Positions 26,470-34,847 of a stretch of 64,000 nucleotides of DNA are shown piece after piece. The position numbers and the translations under genes are program-made. Position 1 is the stretch's first letter, and every line of letters begins with the position of its first letter. Origin of the DNA: Streptosporangium brasiliense (lineage in GTDB: Bacteria; Actinomycetota; Actinomycetes; Streptosporangiales; Streptosporangiaceae). Below the pieces are notes generated by a model. It was not told the DNA's origin, did no database searches, and saw only the letters and a list, made by a program, of their open reading frames with translations. The stretch spans positions 6,262,001 through 6,326,000 of the forward strand of contig NZ_JAUSRB010000002.1 in the NCBI RefSeq assembly GCF_030811595.1, read 5' to 3'.

Positions 26470-27291
26470 GTGCGCACCAGCGCCGGGGTCCGGCTCGCCG
26501 CCGACCTGACCTTCGACCAGGTCGGCGGCCGGGTGGACACCCTCCTGGTGCCCGGCGCGGTGGACGGCGGCGGCGTGCCGGTGATCGATCCGGATCTGGT
26601 CGACTGGATCGCCGGCACCGCCCGGCACGCCCACCGGGTCGCCTCGGTGTGCGTCGGCGCGCACCTGCTGGCCGCCGCGGGGCTGCTGGCGGGCCGGACG
26701 GCGACCACGCACTGGGCCACCGCCGACCGGCTGGCCGCCGACCACCCCGACGTCATCGTGGACCCCGACCCGATCTACGTCCGGTCGGGGAAGGTGTGGA
26801 CGGGCGCGGGCATCAGCGCGTGCATGGATCTCGCGCTCGCTCTGGTCGCCGAGGACCACGGCGAACGGCTCGCCCTGGCGGTCGCCCGGCAGTTGGTGAT
26901 GTACCTCAAGCGGCAGGGCGGGCAGAGCCAGTTCAGCGTCCCGCTGTGGCAGGCCCCGGCCGAGCGCCGCGACATCGACGAACTGCGGGTGTGGATCACC
27001 ACGGACCTCACCGCCGACCTGTCGGCGGCGGCGCTCGCCGAGCGGATATGCCTGAGCGAGCGGCACTTCACCCGGGTCTTCCGCAAAGAGACCGGCGCCA
27101 CCCCGGCCGCCTACGTCGAGGCGGCCCGGGTGGAGGCGGCGCGGAGGTTGCTGGAGGGCACTGACGAGCCGCTCGACCGGGTCGCCGCCGCGTGCGGCCT
27201 GGGGTCGGTGGAGACGCTGCACCGGGCCTTCCGGCGGCGGCTCGGCACCACCCCGGCCGCCTACCGGCGGCGCTTCCGCACCGCCGCCTGA
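26470..27291 (+). CDS. N-terminally truncated GlxA-family regulator
   Basis: 273 residues from GTG 26470. The DJ-1/PfpI domain is present only from SAGVRLAADLTF onward, including DTLLVPGAVDGGG and SVCVGAHLLAAAGLL. The AraC HTH is complete (LAERICLSERHFTRVFRKET, VAAACGLGSVETLHRAF). Family-like codons continue upstream of the GTG (GPDGGQV), but a stop at 26407 and the absence of the first strand and helix in any frame show that about 40 N-terminal residues are gone. It may be inactive or act without effector binding. An isochorismatase gene follows. Confidence 0.75.
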   Translation: MRTSAGVRLAADLTFDQVGGRVDTLLVPGAVDGGGVPVIDPDLVDWIAGTARHAHRVASVCVGAHLLAAAGLLAGRTATTHWATADRLAADHPDVIVDPDPIYVRSGKVWTGAGISACMDLALALVAEDHGERLALAVARQLVMYLKRQGGQSQFSVPLWQAPAERRDIDELRVWITTDLTADLSAAALAERICLSERHFTRVFRKETGATPAAYVEAARVEAARRLLEGTDEPLDRVAAACGLGSVETLHRAFRRRLGTTPAAYRRRFRTAA

Positions 27292-27377
27292 CCTTTCTTC
27301 TCTCCCTCCGGCCGGCCCGGCCCCGGGCCGGCCGGAGATTCCCCATGCCCGGCTTTCCGGATTCCAAGGAGGACAAG

Positions 27378-27980
27378 ATGACCGTTTCGACGACCCTGCG
27401 CGAGGTGATCGGCCTGGACGGCACACTGCCGGCACTGTCCGCCAGCGCCCTGATCATGATCGACTTCCAGAACACCTACCGCGTCGGCGTCATGGCACTG
27501 CCGGACGCCGACCGTGCCCTGGACGCCGCCGCCCGCCTGCTGGAGCGCGCCCGCTCCGCCGGGACCCCGGTGGTGCACGTCGTCAACGACGGCGGCGAAG
27601 GCGGCCCGTACGACATCCGCGCCGAGATCGGGCGGATCGAGACTCGCGTCGCGCCCCGGAACGGCGAGCCGGTCGTGGTGAAGGGTTTCCCGAACTCCTT
27701 CCACGAGACCGACCTGCTGGAGGTGCTGCGCCGGCTGGACGCCGGGCCGGACCTGGTGCTGGCGGGCTTCATGACCCACATGTGCGTCCAGTTCACCGCC
27801 CAGGGCGCGTTCAACCTCGGCTACCGGCCCACCGTCGTGGCCGAGGCGTGCGCGACCCGGCCGCTGACGGGCCCGGACGGCGCGCCGATCCCGGCGGACA
27901 CCCTGCACGCCGCCGCCTTGACCACGATCGGCGACCTGTTCGGCCCGGTCGCCGCCCGGGTGGCCGACCTGGCCACCTGA
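27378..27980 (+). CDS. isochorismatase-family cysteine hydrolase
   Basis: 200 residues from ATG 27378 behind a near-perfect AAGGAGG. The triad is visible: Asp in ALIMIDFQNTY, Lys in VVVKGFPNSF and Cys in MTHMCVQFTAQ. It is close to the YcaC/cysteine-hydrolase branch. The substrate is unknown. It follows the truncated GlxA regulator by 86 bp, repeating the arrangement at 6.8-8.3 kb. Confidence 0.87.
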   Translation: MTVSTTLREVIGLDGTLPALSASALIMIDFQNTYRVGVMALPDADRALDAAARLLERARSAGTPVVHVVNDGGEGGPYDIRAEIGRIETRVAPRNGEPVVVKGFPNSFHETDLLEVLRRLDAGPDLVLAGFMTHMCVQFTAQGAFNLGYRPTVVAEACATRPLTGPDGAPIPADTLHAAALTTIGDLFGPVAARVADLAT

Positions 27981-27997
27981 CCCGCCCCCGTGCCGAG

Positions 27998-28036
27998 CCG
28001 TCCCGGCGGCCCGGAGCCACCGGATCGCCGGGACGG
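27998..28036. terminator. bidirectional hairpin terminator
   Basis: CCGTCCCGGCG (27998-28008) pairs perfectly with CGCCGGGACGG (28026-28036), loop 17 bases, between the convergent isochorismatase and SDR genes. Confidence 0.6.
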
Positions 28037-28069
28037 TCGCAGCGTGCGGTCCGCCTCGGGTAGGTGGGG

Positions 28070-28819
28070 TCACATGGTTGTTCCGCCTGAGACGTCCAGG
28101 CGGTGCCCGGTCACGTAGCGGCTGTCGTCCGAGGCCAGGAACGCCACTGTGCCGGCGACGTCCTCCGGCGTGCCCAGCCGGTGGAGCGGCGTTTGGGACG
28201 ACAGCCAGGCCAGCGCCTCGCCGACCAGACGCCCCTGGTGCATGTCGGTGTCGATGACCCCGGGGGCCACGGTGTTGACCGTGATGCCGCGCGGCCCGAG
28301 CTGCTTGGCGAGCGCCTGGGTGAGCACGTCGAGCGCCGCCTTGGACATGGCGTAGTCGATCGCCCGGGGCATGGCCGCGCCCCGGGTGAGCATCGTGCCG
28401 ACGGTGATGATCCGGCCGCCGTCCCGCAGCCGCGGCAGGGCGAGCTGCGTGATGAAGAACGGAGCGGTCGTATTGACCGCGAACAGCCGCTCGAAGCCCT
28501 CCCGCGTCACGCCGTCGATCTCGGTCTGGTCGCCGAGGATGCCCGCGTTGTTGACCAGGATGTCCAGGCCGTCGGCGTGGGCGTCGAAGCCGGCCCACAG
28601 CGCTTGGGCGTCTGCCGGCACGCCCAGCTCGGCCCGGACGGCGAAGGCCTGCCCTCCTGCCGTTTCGATGGCCGCGACCGTCTCCTTGGCCGCCGTCTCG
28701 TTGTTGCCGTAGTGGACCGCGACCCGGGCGCCCTCCCGCGCGAGCCGGATCGCGACGGCCCGGCCGATCCCTCGGCTGCCGCCGGTCACCAGCGCCGTCT
28801 TGCCGGTCAATGTCGTCAT
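28070..28819 (-). CDS. SDR-family oxidoreductase
   Basis: 249-residue classical short-chain dehydrogenase. Cofactor motif TGGSRGIGRAVA, then LVNNAGIL, the active-site YAMSKAALD and VAPGVIDTDM. The usual catalytic Ser position before the Tyr reads GTMLTRG, so a Thr may replace Ser. It is 153 bp from a divergent TetR gene, with a long imperfect inverted repeat between them. It is therefore the likely regulated target. Confidence 0.88.
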   Translation of the reverse strand: MTTLTGKTALVTGGSRGIGRAVAIRLAREGARVAVHYGNNETAAKETVAAIETAGGQAFAVRAELGVPADAQALWAGFDAHADGLDILVNNAGILGDQTEIDGVTREGFERLFAVNTTAPFFITQLALPRLRDGGRIITVGTMLTRGAAMPRAIDYAMSKAALDVLTQALAKQLGPRGITVNTVAPGVIDTDMHQGRLVGEALAWLSSQTPLHRLGTPEDVAGTVAFLASDDSRYVTGHRLDVSGGTTM

Positions 28820-28899
28820 GTCGATCGTGCCTTCCTGCTGTGCGGTGTGTCACCCCGGTCAGGCCGAGACGGAGGGATCGGTGCCCCCGTCCCCCTAAT

Positions 28900-28952
28900 T
28901 GCGTACCTCGTACTTGAAATCGGACCATACTCATTCGAGTACCATGTACGCA
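28900..28952. promoter_or_regulatory. TetR-type operator dyad
   Basis: TGCGTACCTCGTACT (28900-28914) and AGTACCATGTACGCA (28938-28952) form a 15-bp inverted repeat with three mismatches. It lies between the SDR gene and the TetR gene and overlaps the likely promoter of both. Confidence 0.65.
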
Positions 28953-28972
28953 AGTAGGGGAGGGGTAGAGGG

Positions 28973-29716
28973 ATGCCCGACGAGGAACTGATCAGCATCT
29001 GGATGCGGCCGGAGCGCCGGGAGCGCTCGGGGCCCGGGCGGCGGCCCGGCTACAGCCGCGCACAGATCACCCGGGCGGCCGTCCGGGTCGCCGACGCCGA
29101 GGGGATCGACGCCGCCACCATGCGCCGCATCGGCGGCGAACTGGGCACCGGCGCCATGTCCCTCTACCGCTACGTGCCCAGCCGTGACGACCTGTTCGAC
29201 CTCATGATCGACACGGTGATGGGCGAGCTCGAACTCCCGGAGAAGCTGTCCGGCGACTGGCGCTCCGATCTCTCCCTCCTCGCCCACCGGACCCGAGCCT
29301 CCGGCCTGCGCCATCCTTGGCTGATCACCCTCCTCGCCGGCCGCCCCACCCTGGGCCCGAACCTGCTGCGCGTGCACGAGTTCGCCCTGGGCGCGCTCGA
29401 CGGGCTCGGTCTCGACATCGACGAGATGACCGGCTCCGTCGGCATGGTGAACGACTACGTCCACAGCGCGATCCGCCGCGAGATCGGTTGGCTGGAGGAG
29501 GCCCGCCGTACCGGCCTGGACCCGGAACGATGGAAACGCGACTATGTCGGACCATACGTGCGGCAGGTCGTCGAGTCGGGCGCCTATCCTCTGTTCAGCC
29601 GGTCCGTACTGGAGTCCGAGACCGCGCACCTCGCCCCCGCCGAGCGCTTCCAGCACGGGCTGGATCGCGTACTCAACGGGATCGGCGCGCAGATCACGCC
29701 GGACATCCCTCGATAA
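28973..29716 (+). CDS. TetR/AcrR-family transcriptional regulator
   Basis: 247 residues from ATG 28973 (GGGGAGGGG upstream). The N-terminal extension is Arg-rich (RPERRERSGPGRRPGYSR). The HTH follows (ATMRRIGGELGTGAMSLYRY) and then an all-helical C-terminal domain of the TetR_C class that has a long tail. It probably represses itself and the divergent SDR gene through the dyad at 28900-28952. Confidence 0.88.
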   Translation: MPDEELISIWMRPERRERSGPGRRPGYSRAQITRAAVRVADAEGIDAATMRRIGGELGTGAMSLYRYVPSRDDLFDLMIDTVMGELELPEKLSGDWRSDLSLLAHRTRASGLRHPWLITLLAGRPTLGPNLLRVHEFALGALDGLGLDIDEMTGSVGMVNDYVHSAIRREIGWLEEARRTGLDPERWKRDYVGPYVRQVVESGAYPLFSRSVLESETAHLAPAERFQHGLDRVLNGIGAQITPDIPR

Positions 29717-30041
29717 CCGAGAACGCAGTGGGGGAGCGGGGGCATCGCCACCCGCGGAGCCGCCGTCCCCGGCCGGCGGCACGAGATCCGATCGCGGCGC
29801 TGTCAGGGCGGGGGCGGCTGCGGCGGGGTCCGAGGGGCGGGGCCGCTCCCGACGTGGGGCCTCTCAACGCTATAAATCTACTTTGTAAAGGCGTGGCCAC
29901 CGCATGAAAAATCAGAGTCCACGACCACAACCAGACCACAGACGCAACAAGAAGCCAGGGCGGTCGCGGGTGCTCTCCGGTGGGGCCCGGGATGTGGATC
30001 CGGGACGGCTGCGCGGAGACACCCGAGGTCCGTGAATCTTG
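29717..30041. other. 325-bp intergenic region with a repeated AT-rich motif and a small ORF
   Basis: Holds TATAAATCTACTTTGTAAAG at 29871-29890, which matches 21595-21614 at 17 of 20 positions. Shortly after it, ATG 29903 opens a 43-codon basic ORF (MKNQSPRPQPDHRRNKKPGR and on) that ends at 30034. No ribosome site or family is recognised for it, so it is noted but not called a gene. Confidence 0.35.
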
Positions 30042-30280
30042 CTAGGCGGTGCCGGCGCGTAGGAAGAGCTCGCCCACGTCGCGGAGGTGGTGGCGGAAGT
30101 CGGGAGGGTGGACGACGTCGAATTCCGCGCCCACCGCGGCGAGGATGAGCACCGGCCAGTCGAAGGCGTCCACCTGCAGTCGCAGGTGGCAGGAGTGGTC
30201 GTCGACGGGCTCGACCCGGCCGCCGGTGACGGCGACGACCTGCTCGACCGCGCCGGCCGGGGCGTGAAGCAGGTCATCGG
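30042..30280 (-). pseudogene. 3' remnant of a WYL-domain transcriptional regulator
   Basis: The last 75-80 codons of a WYL regulator remain: LHAPAGAVEQVVAVTGGRVE, LRLQVDAFDWPVLILAAVGA, EFDVVHPPDFRHHLRDVG, ending at TAG 30042-30044. The HTH and most of the WYL domain are missing. At its upstream end it runs directly into the 3' remnant of a gene on the other strand. Confidence 0.72.
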
Positions 30281-30338
30281 GCGTGCCCCGCGCAGCTACG
30301 CCGAATGGGCCCGTGATCACGTTGCGGACTTCCGCTGA
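30273..30338 (+). pseudogene. 3' remnant of an NmrA-type reductase
   Basis: Twenty-one codons plus stop, reading GRAPRSYAEWARDHVADFR. They closely match the end of the intact NmrA-type protein at 2723 (GRPARSFAEWARENAKSFR). With the neighbouring WYL stub on the opposite strand, this looks like a divergent gene pair whose two 5' portions were removed by one deletion. Confidence 0.65.
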
Positions 30339-30356
30339 CCGGAGCGGTTCTCTCGG

Positions 30357-30403
30357 CCGTCCCGTCCCGTCCCGTCCCGTCCCGTCCCGTCCCGTTCCGT
30401 CCC
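30357..30403. repeat. pentanucleotide tandem repeat (CCGTC)n
   Basis: About nine copies of the five-base unit CCGTC, the last ones slightly degenerate (TTCCGTCCCATCTCGTCC). It lies in a 285-bp non-coding gap and is likely length-variable. The remainder of the gap to 30623 shows no recognised gene. Confidence 0.85.
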
Positions 30404-30623
30404 ATCTCGTCCGGGGCGCCTGCTCTCCGGCGGCACGTCCATGACCCGGCCGGGCCGCTCCTTCACGTCCGTGGCAGGGGTGGAGGCGAGCGGTCCGGTG
30501 GGTTGCCGCTGGGCGGGCGGTGGGTCCGGCCGGGACGTGATCATCGGAGGCGGCGTCGGCCGTACCCTCGTCCGCTGATGCCGGGCAGGGGTCCGCTGCC
30601 TGTCCGCGAGCGTCCCGGGTGGC

Positions 30624-31772
30624 TCATCGGCCGGTCAGGTGCTCCCGTACCGCCGTGATGAGCCGGTTGGCACGTGCGTCGCCATGGCCGACCATCCGGT
30701 TGGCGACATAGCCGAAGCCCACCCCGAACTCGTCGTCGCCGAAGGCGAACTGGCCGCCGGCGCCGTCGTTGCCGAAGCTGCGCCGGCCGAGCATGGGCCG
30801 GAACCGGGGCGCGTCGAGGAGGAAGCCCGCTCCCCATCGGGCGCCCAGGTCCGGGAAGCCCGACCAGGAGGCCCCGGCCGACAGTTCCCGCACCGCGTCG
30901 GTGAGGGTGTCGGATGTGAGCAGGCGCGCCGAGCCGTTGACCCCGGTCGCGGCCGCGGCGTACAACGTGGCCAGGCCGTCCGCCGACGAGACCGCGCCCG
31001 CCCCGGGGAACTCGGCGCTGAGCAGCGCGGGGTCGTTCCAGCCGTGCGGTTCCTCCAGGCCGGGGAAGGCGAGGGCGCCGTTCATCGTCACCGTGCGCAT
31101 GATCAGCGATTCGGGGCCGGGCATCGCGGGCCGTCCCGCGGCCTCGACGAGCCGGGCCAGCCGTCCGGTCTCCTCCTGTGGCAGGCCGATCCAGGTCCTC
31201 AGTCCCAGTCCGTCGCCGACGGCCCCGCGGAAGTACGCGCCCGGGGTGAGCCCGGTGATCCGCCGGATCACCTCACCGATGAGGAAGCCGAAGACATGGC
31301 CATGGTATTCGTGGGCGGCGCCCGGCTCCCACAGTGGCTCCTGTTCCTCGATGGCGCGGACCACCGGTGTCCACTCGACGATCTCCTCGAAGCTCGGTGT
31401 GCGGTCCAGGACGGGGAGTCCGGCGCGGTGTCCGAGCACCATGCGTGGTGTGATCGTCTCCTTGCCGCGCTGCGCGAACTCCGGCCAGTACCGGCTCACC
31501 GGAGCGTCGAGGTCCAGCCGTCCTTCCTGTGCCAGGAGGTGGGCGCAGACGCTGACGACGCCTTTGGCGCAGGAGAAGACCGGCACGACCGTGTCCTCCT
31601 CCCAGGGCCGGCCGCTGCGCTCGTCGGCGATCCCGCCCCACAGGTCCACGACCTTGCGTCCGTCGACGTACACGGTGACGGCGGCGCCGAGTTCACCGTG
31701 TTCGGCGAAGTTCCGGGAGAATGCGTCCGCGACCGCTCCGAACCCTTCGTCGGCCCATCCGCTGTGCTTCAC
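30624..31772 (-). CDS. serine hydrolase of the beta-lactamase/EstB family
   Basis: 382 residues from GTG 31772. The class-C-beta-lactamase-like SxxK is in PVFSCAKGVVS. The Tyr motif is YEYHGHVFG (YxN replaced by Y-H-G), and the third motif region is FGNDGAGGQFAF. No signal peptide is evident, so it is probably a cytoplasmic esterase/transesterase and not a penicillin-binding protein. It lies 91 bp downstream of the FBP-domain gene on the same strand. Confidence 0.85.
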   Translation of the reverse strand: MKHSGWADEGFGAVADAFSRNFAEHGELGAAVTVYVDGRKVVDLWGGIADERSGRPWEEDTVVPVFSCAKGVVSVCAHLLAQEGRLDLDAPVSRYWPEFAQRGKETITPRMVLGHRAGLPVLDRTPSFEEIVEWTPVVRAIEEQEPLWEPGAAHEYHGHVFGFLIGEVIRRITGLTPGAYFRGAVGDGLGLRTWIGLPQEETGRLARLVEAAGRPAMPGPESLIMRTVTMNGALAFPGLEEPHGWNDPALLSAEFPGAGAVSSADGLATLYAAAATGVNGSARLLTSDTLTDAVRELSAGASWSGFPDLGARWGAGFLLDAPRFRPMLGRRSFGNDGAGGQFAFGDDEFGVGFGYVANRMVGHGDARANRLITAVREHLTGR

Positions 31773-31863
31773 TGTGTCTCTTCTTTCTCATGGTGCCGTT
31801 CTGCGGTTTCGGCAGGTTCCTGTGCGCACCCGTCGGGGCCGGGGCCGTCCGGGGCGCCCCGGT

Positions 31864-32358
31864 TCACGCCAGGACCTTGTCCAGGAAGGCCGACAGCTTG
31901 GCCCTGGTGCGATCGATCTGCTCCTCCACCGTCAGGGTCTCTTCGAGGCGTCCTCCCAGGTCCGGGAGCTTCTTGCCGCGCACGTACAGCGGGCAGGCGA
32001 GGTCGGTGCACACGTACACGCCGACCGAGTTGCTGTCGCGGCCGGCCTGGCCCGCTCGCCGGGCGGTCATCAGTGAGACGCCGCTGCCCGGATGCGTGGT
32101 CAGGCACAGGGAGCACATGCCGCGGTGGAGATGTCCGCGCTGGCGGGCGGACAGGCGTAGCGCCACGCCGACGACCTCGCCGCCGCGCTCGGTGACGAGG
32201 TAGCCGCGATCCGGTGCGCCGGGGTCGCGCCATCCCAGGAAGTCCAGGTCGTCCCAGGGCTGCTCGGCGAGGTCCCGGGGCAGTGCCAGCCGCTTGGCCT
32301 CTCCTTTGGAGCAGTTGGCGAACGACGCGCGGATCTCCTGCTCATTTACTGCTTTCAT
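31864..32358 (-). CDS. FBP-domain (EF-G-binding, FusB-like zinc-finger) protein
   Basis: 164 residues from ATG 32358. The C-terminal treble-clef zinc site is visible as MCSLCLTTH and VCTDLACPLYVRGK, with the family linker SVGVYVCTDLAC. Relatives bind elongation factor G; staphylococcal FusB frees it from fusidic acid. A role at EF-G is inferred from the family only. It is divergent from a TetR gene. Confidence 0.8.
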   Translation of the reverse strand: MKAVNEQEIRASFANCSKGEAKRLALPRDLAEQPWDDLDFLGWRDPGAPDRGYLVTERGGEVVGVALRLSARQRGHLHRGMCSLCLTTHPGSGVSLMTARRAGQAGRDSNSVGVYVCTDLACPLYVRGKKLPDLGGRLEETLTVEEQIDRTRAKLSAFLDKVLA

Positions 32359-32381
32359 GGCGCGGAACGCTACACTTCCCT

Positions 32382-32404
32382 ACGTACGTTAAGCAATTGG
32401 TTAA
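32382..32404. promoter_or_regulatory. short palindromes in the FBP/TetR intergenic region
   Basis: ACGTACGT (32382-32389) is followed by TTAAGCAATTGGTTAA (32389-32404), AT-rich for this genome and lying between divergent genes. Plausible TetR operator or promoter. Confidence 0.35.
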
Positions 32405-32433
32405 TGGGTCTAGGTAAGCGGGAAGGTCGGCGG

Positions 32434-33039
32434 ATGGCTCGTGCGGGGCTGACGGCGGAGCGGGTGACGGAGGCGGCCGCGGATCTGGCGGACGCCGTCG
32501 GGTTCGAGAACATCACCGTGTCCGCGCTGGCGCGGATCTTCGGGGTCAAGGACCCGAGCCTGTACTCGCATGTCAAGAATCTTCAGGATCTGCGGGAACG
32601 GGTCGCGCTGCTGGCCGCGGGCGAGCTCGCCGACCGTATCGCGGCGGGGGTCGCGGGCCGGGCCGGGAAGGAGGCCATGGTCGCGTTCGCCAACGCCTAC
32701 CGGGAGTACGCGCTGGCCCACCCCGGCCGCTACGCGGCGACCCAGGCGGTCCAGCTGGACCCCGCGGTCCTCGCCGCGTCCCCCGTCCACGTCCGCACCG
32801 TCGAGCTCACCCATGCGATGCTGCGCGCGTACAAGCTGGTCGAGCCGGACCTGACCGACGCGGGCCGCCTGCTGCGCAGCGCCTTCCACGGCTACATCAC
32901 CCTGGAGGCCAACGGAGGGTTCCGTCACTCCCGCGAGGTGCAGAGGTCCTGGGAGCGGGCGCTCGACGGCCTTCACGTCATGCTGGAGAACTGGCCCGCG
33001 GATCCGTCGCGTCGCGCGGTGGAGGGGGAGGGGGCGTGA
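32434..33039 (+). CDS. TetR-family regulator (WHG-type C-terminal domain)
   Basis: 201 residues from ATG 32434 (GGGAAGG upstream); ATG 32404 ten codons earlier is the alternative. HTH: ADAVGFENITVSALARIFG and VKDPSLYSHVKNLQDL. The C-terminal half (ALAHPGRYAATQAV, FHGYITLEANGGF) is of the WHG class. It may control the FBP-domain gene or the dehydrogenase/cholesterol oxidase set downstream. Confidence 0.85.
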   Translation: MARAGLTAERVTEAAADLADAVGFENITVSALARIFGVKDPSLYSHVKNLQDLRERVALLAAGELADRIAAGVAGRAGKEAMVAFANAYREYALAHPGRYAATQAVQLDPAVLAASPVHVRTVELTHAMLRAYKLVEPDLTDAGRLLRSAFHGYITLEANGGFRHSREVQRSWERALDGLHVMLENWPADPSRRAVEGEGA

Positions 33040-33119
33040 GGACCGGCAGGGTCCGGGGGGTGAGAGCCGGCCGGGGTTCGGGAGCGGCCGTACGGGATCG
33101 CGGCGGTACTATACGCTGA

Positions 33120-33133
33120 ACCAAGCGCTTGCT
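33120..33133 (+). promoter_or_regulatory. KstR2-like operator
   Basis: ACCAAGCGCTTGCT matches the published mycobacterial KstR2 motif AnCAAGnnCTTGnT at every fixed position. It lies 12 bp before ATG 33145 and just after a -10-like TATACG, a typical repressor position. Confidence 0.55.
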
Positions 33134-33144
33134 ACGCTCCGGCC

Positions 33145-34224
33145 ATGAGGTCCACGATTGTCTGGGGCACCGGCAACGTCGGCCGCGCGGCCATCCGTGC
33201 CGTCGAGGCCCATCCGGCGCTGAAACTCGCGGCCGTGCTCGTCCACAATCCCGACAAGGTCGGCCGCGACGCGGGCGACCTGGGCGGGCTGGGCCGCGAT
33301 CTGGGGGTCGCGGCGACCGACGACATCGACGCGGTGCTGGCCGCCGGCCCCCAGGCGGTGGTGTACGCGGCCTCCGGTGACATCCGCCCCGACGAGGCCC
33401 TCGCCGACATCATCAGGGCGATCCGGGCCGGAGCCGTGGTCGTCACCCCCTCGATGTACGCGCTCTACGACCAGCGCAACGCCCCGCCGGAGCTGCGGGA
33501 GCCGGTGCTGGCCGCCATCGCGGAGGGCGGCGGCTCGCTGTTCGTCTCCGGCGTCGACCCCGGCTGGGGCAACGACGTGCTGCCGCTGCTGATCAGCGGG
33601 CTCGGCACCACCGTAGAGGTGATCCGCTGCCAGGAGATCTTCGACTACTCCACCTACGACCAGCCCGACTCGGTCCGCTACCTGGTCGGCATGGGCCAGC
33701 CGATGGACTACGAGCCGCCGATGACCGCGCCGACGGTCCCGACCATGGTGTGGGGCGGGCAGGTGCGGCTGATGGCCAGGGCCCTCGGCGTCGAACTCGA
33801 CGAGATCCGCGAGACCCTTGATCGGCGCCCGCTCGACACCACGGTGAGCACCAGGACGATGGGGGAGTTCGAGGCCGGCACCCAGGGTGCGGTCCGCTTC
33901 GAGGTGCAGGGCATCGTCGAGGGCGAACCTCGCATCGTCATCGAGCACGTCACCCGCATCCACCCCTCCTGCGCGCCGGACTGGCCGGCGCCGCCCGACG
34001 GGGACGGGGCGCACCGGGTGATCATCGAGGGCCGCCCGCGCATCGAGGTCACGGTCGAGGCCACCGACGAGGACGGCAACCGGTCCGCGGGCGGGAACGC
34101 CACCGCGGTCGGCCGGCTGGTGAACGCCATCGACTGGCTCGTGGACGCCGGACCCGGACTCTACGACGCGCTCGACGTCCCGCTGCGCCCCGCAGTCGGC
34201 AGGCTCGGAAGGAAGCAACCATGA
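33145..34224 (+). CDS. dihydrodipicolinate reductase-like NAD(P)-dependent dehydrogenase
   Basis: 359 residues from ATG 33145. The N-terminal Rossmann fold is of the DapB type (STIVWGTGNVGRAAIRAVEA), and the rest resembles 2,4-diaminopentanoate dehydrogenase-like proteins (SGVDPGWGNDVLPLL, EIFDYSTYDQPDSVRYL). It is longer than true DapB and not near lysine genes. In actinomycetes such proteins often sit in steroid or lipid catabolic neighbourhoods. It is coupled by ATGA to the next gene. Confidence 0.78.
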   Translation: MRSTIVWGTGNVGRAAIRAVEAHPALKLAAVLVHNPDKVGRDAGDLGGLGRDLGVAATDDIDAVLAAGPQAVVYAASGDIRPDEALADIIRAIRAGAVVVTPSMYALYDQRNAPPELREPVLAAIAEGGGSLFVSGVDPGWGNDVLPLLISGLGTTVEVIRCQEIFDYSTYDQPDSVRYLVGMGQPMDYEPPMTAPTVPTMVWGGQVRLMARALGVELDEIRETLDRRPLDTTVSTRTMGEFEAGTQGAVRFEVQGIVEGEPRIVIEHVTRIHPSCAPDWPAPPDGDGAHRVIIEGRPRIEVTVEATDEDGNRSAGGNATAVGRLVNAIDWLVDAGPGLYDALDVPLRPAVGRLGRKQP

Positions 34225-34733
34225 ACATCGACATCCCCGAGGGAAAGGACGCGATCGAGTACGTGTGGGGTGAGATGGTCCCCGGCATCGGGATCGCCGC
34301 CTCGAAGTTCTCACTGTCGGTGTACGCCCACACGACCCTCGGACTCCGTGAGTTCGAGGCCGCACGGCTGCGGATCGCGCAGATCAACGGGTGTGTCTTC
34401 TGCCTCGACTGGCGGACCGAACGGGACGGGCGGAAGGTCGAGGAGGACTTCGCCGACGCGGTGACCCACTGGCGCACCACCGACGCCTTCGACGACCGCA
34501 CCCGGCTGGCCGCCGAGTACGCCGAGCGGTACGCACTGGATCACCACGGCCTCGACGACGAGTTCTGGACCCGGATGACCGCGCACTACAGCCAGTCCGA
34601 GATCGTGGAGCTCAGCATGAGCCTCGGTTCCTGGCTGACCTTCGGCCGGCTCAACCACGTGCTGGGCCTCGACACCGTGTGCATGCTGACCGGCGGCCCA
34701 TCGCCCTCCGCCAAGCGGACAGACGCGCCATGA
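34221..34733 (+). CDS. AhpD/carboxymuconolactone decarboxylase-family protein
   Basis: 170 residues. It carries the AhpD-type redox pair in NGCVFCLDW, with a long helical C-terminal half (YSQSEIVELSMSLGSWLTFG). It could be an alkylhydroperoxidase-like thiol enzyme. Start ATG 34221 overlaps the stop of the dehydrogenase gene (ATGA), so both are translated together. Confidence 0.82.
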   Translation: MNIDIPEGKDAIEYVWGEMVPGIGIAASKFSLSVYAHTTLGLREFEAARLRIAQINGCVFCLDWRTERDGRKVEEDFADAVTHWRTTDAFDDRTRLAAEYAERYALDHHGLDDEFWTRMTAHYSQSEIVELSMSLGSWLTFGRLNHVLGLDTVCMLTGGPSPSAKRTDAP

Positions 34734-34817
34734 CCCGGCGCGCCAGGCATGCGACCGAACACAAAGTCACTCATGGGTGTGCGGTGACTGATCGTGTGAG
34801 CAACATGTAGGACCCGT

Positions 34818-34833
34818 TCTCATTTCAATGAGA
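34818..34833. promoter_or_regulatory. palindrome upstream of the cholesterol oxidase gene
   Basis: TCTCATT-TC-AATGAGA is a perfect inverted repeat 15 bp before the ATG at 34848. A wider pair AGTCAC ... GTGACT precedes it at about 34768-34795. Likely operator. Confidence 0.5.
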
Positions 34834-34847
34834 GTGAGGAACGCGAC

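Noticed and set aside
29903..30034. 43-codon basic ORF
   Set aside because: No ribosome site, no recognised relatives, composition as expected by chance.
30357..30403. CRISPR or regulatory repeat
   Set aside because: A plain five-base microsatellite without spacers or dyads.
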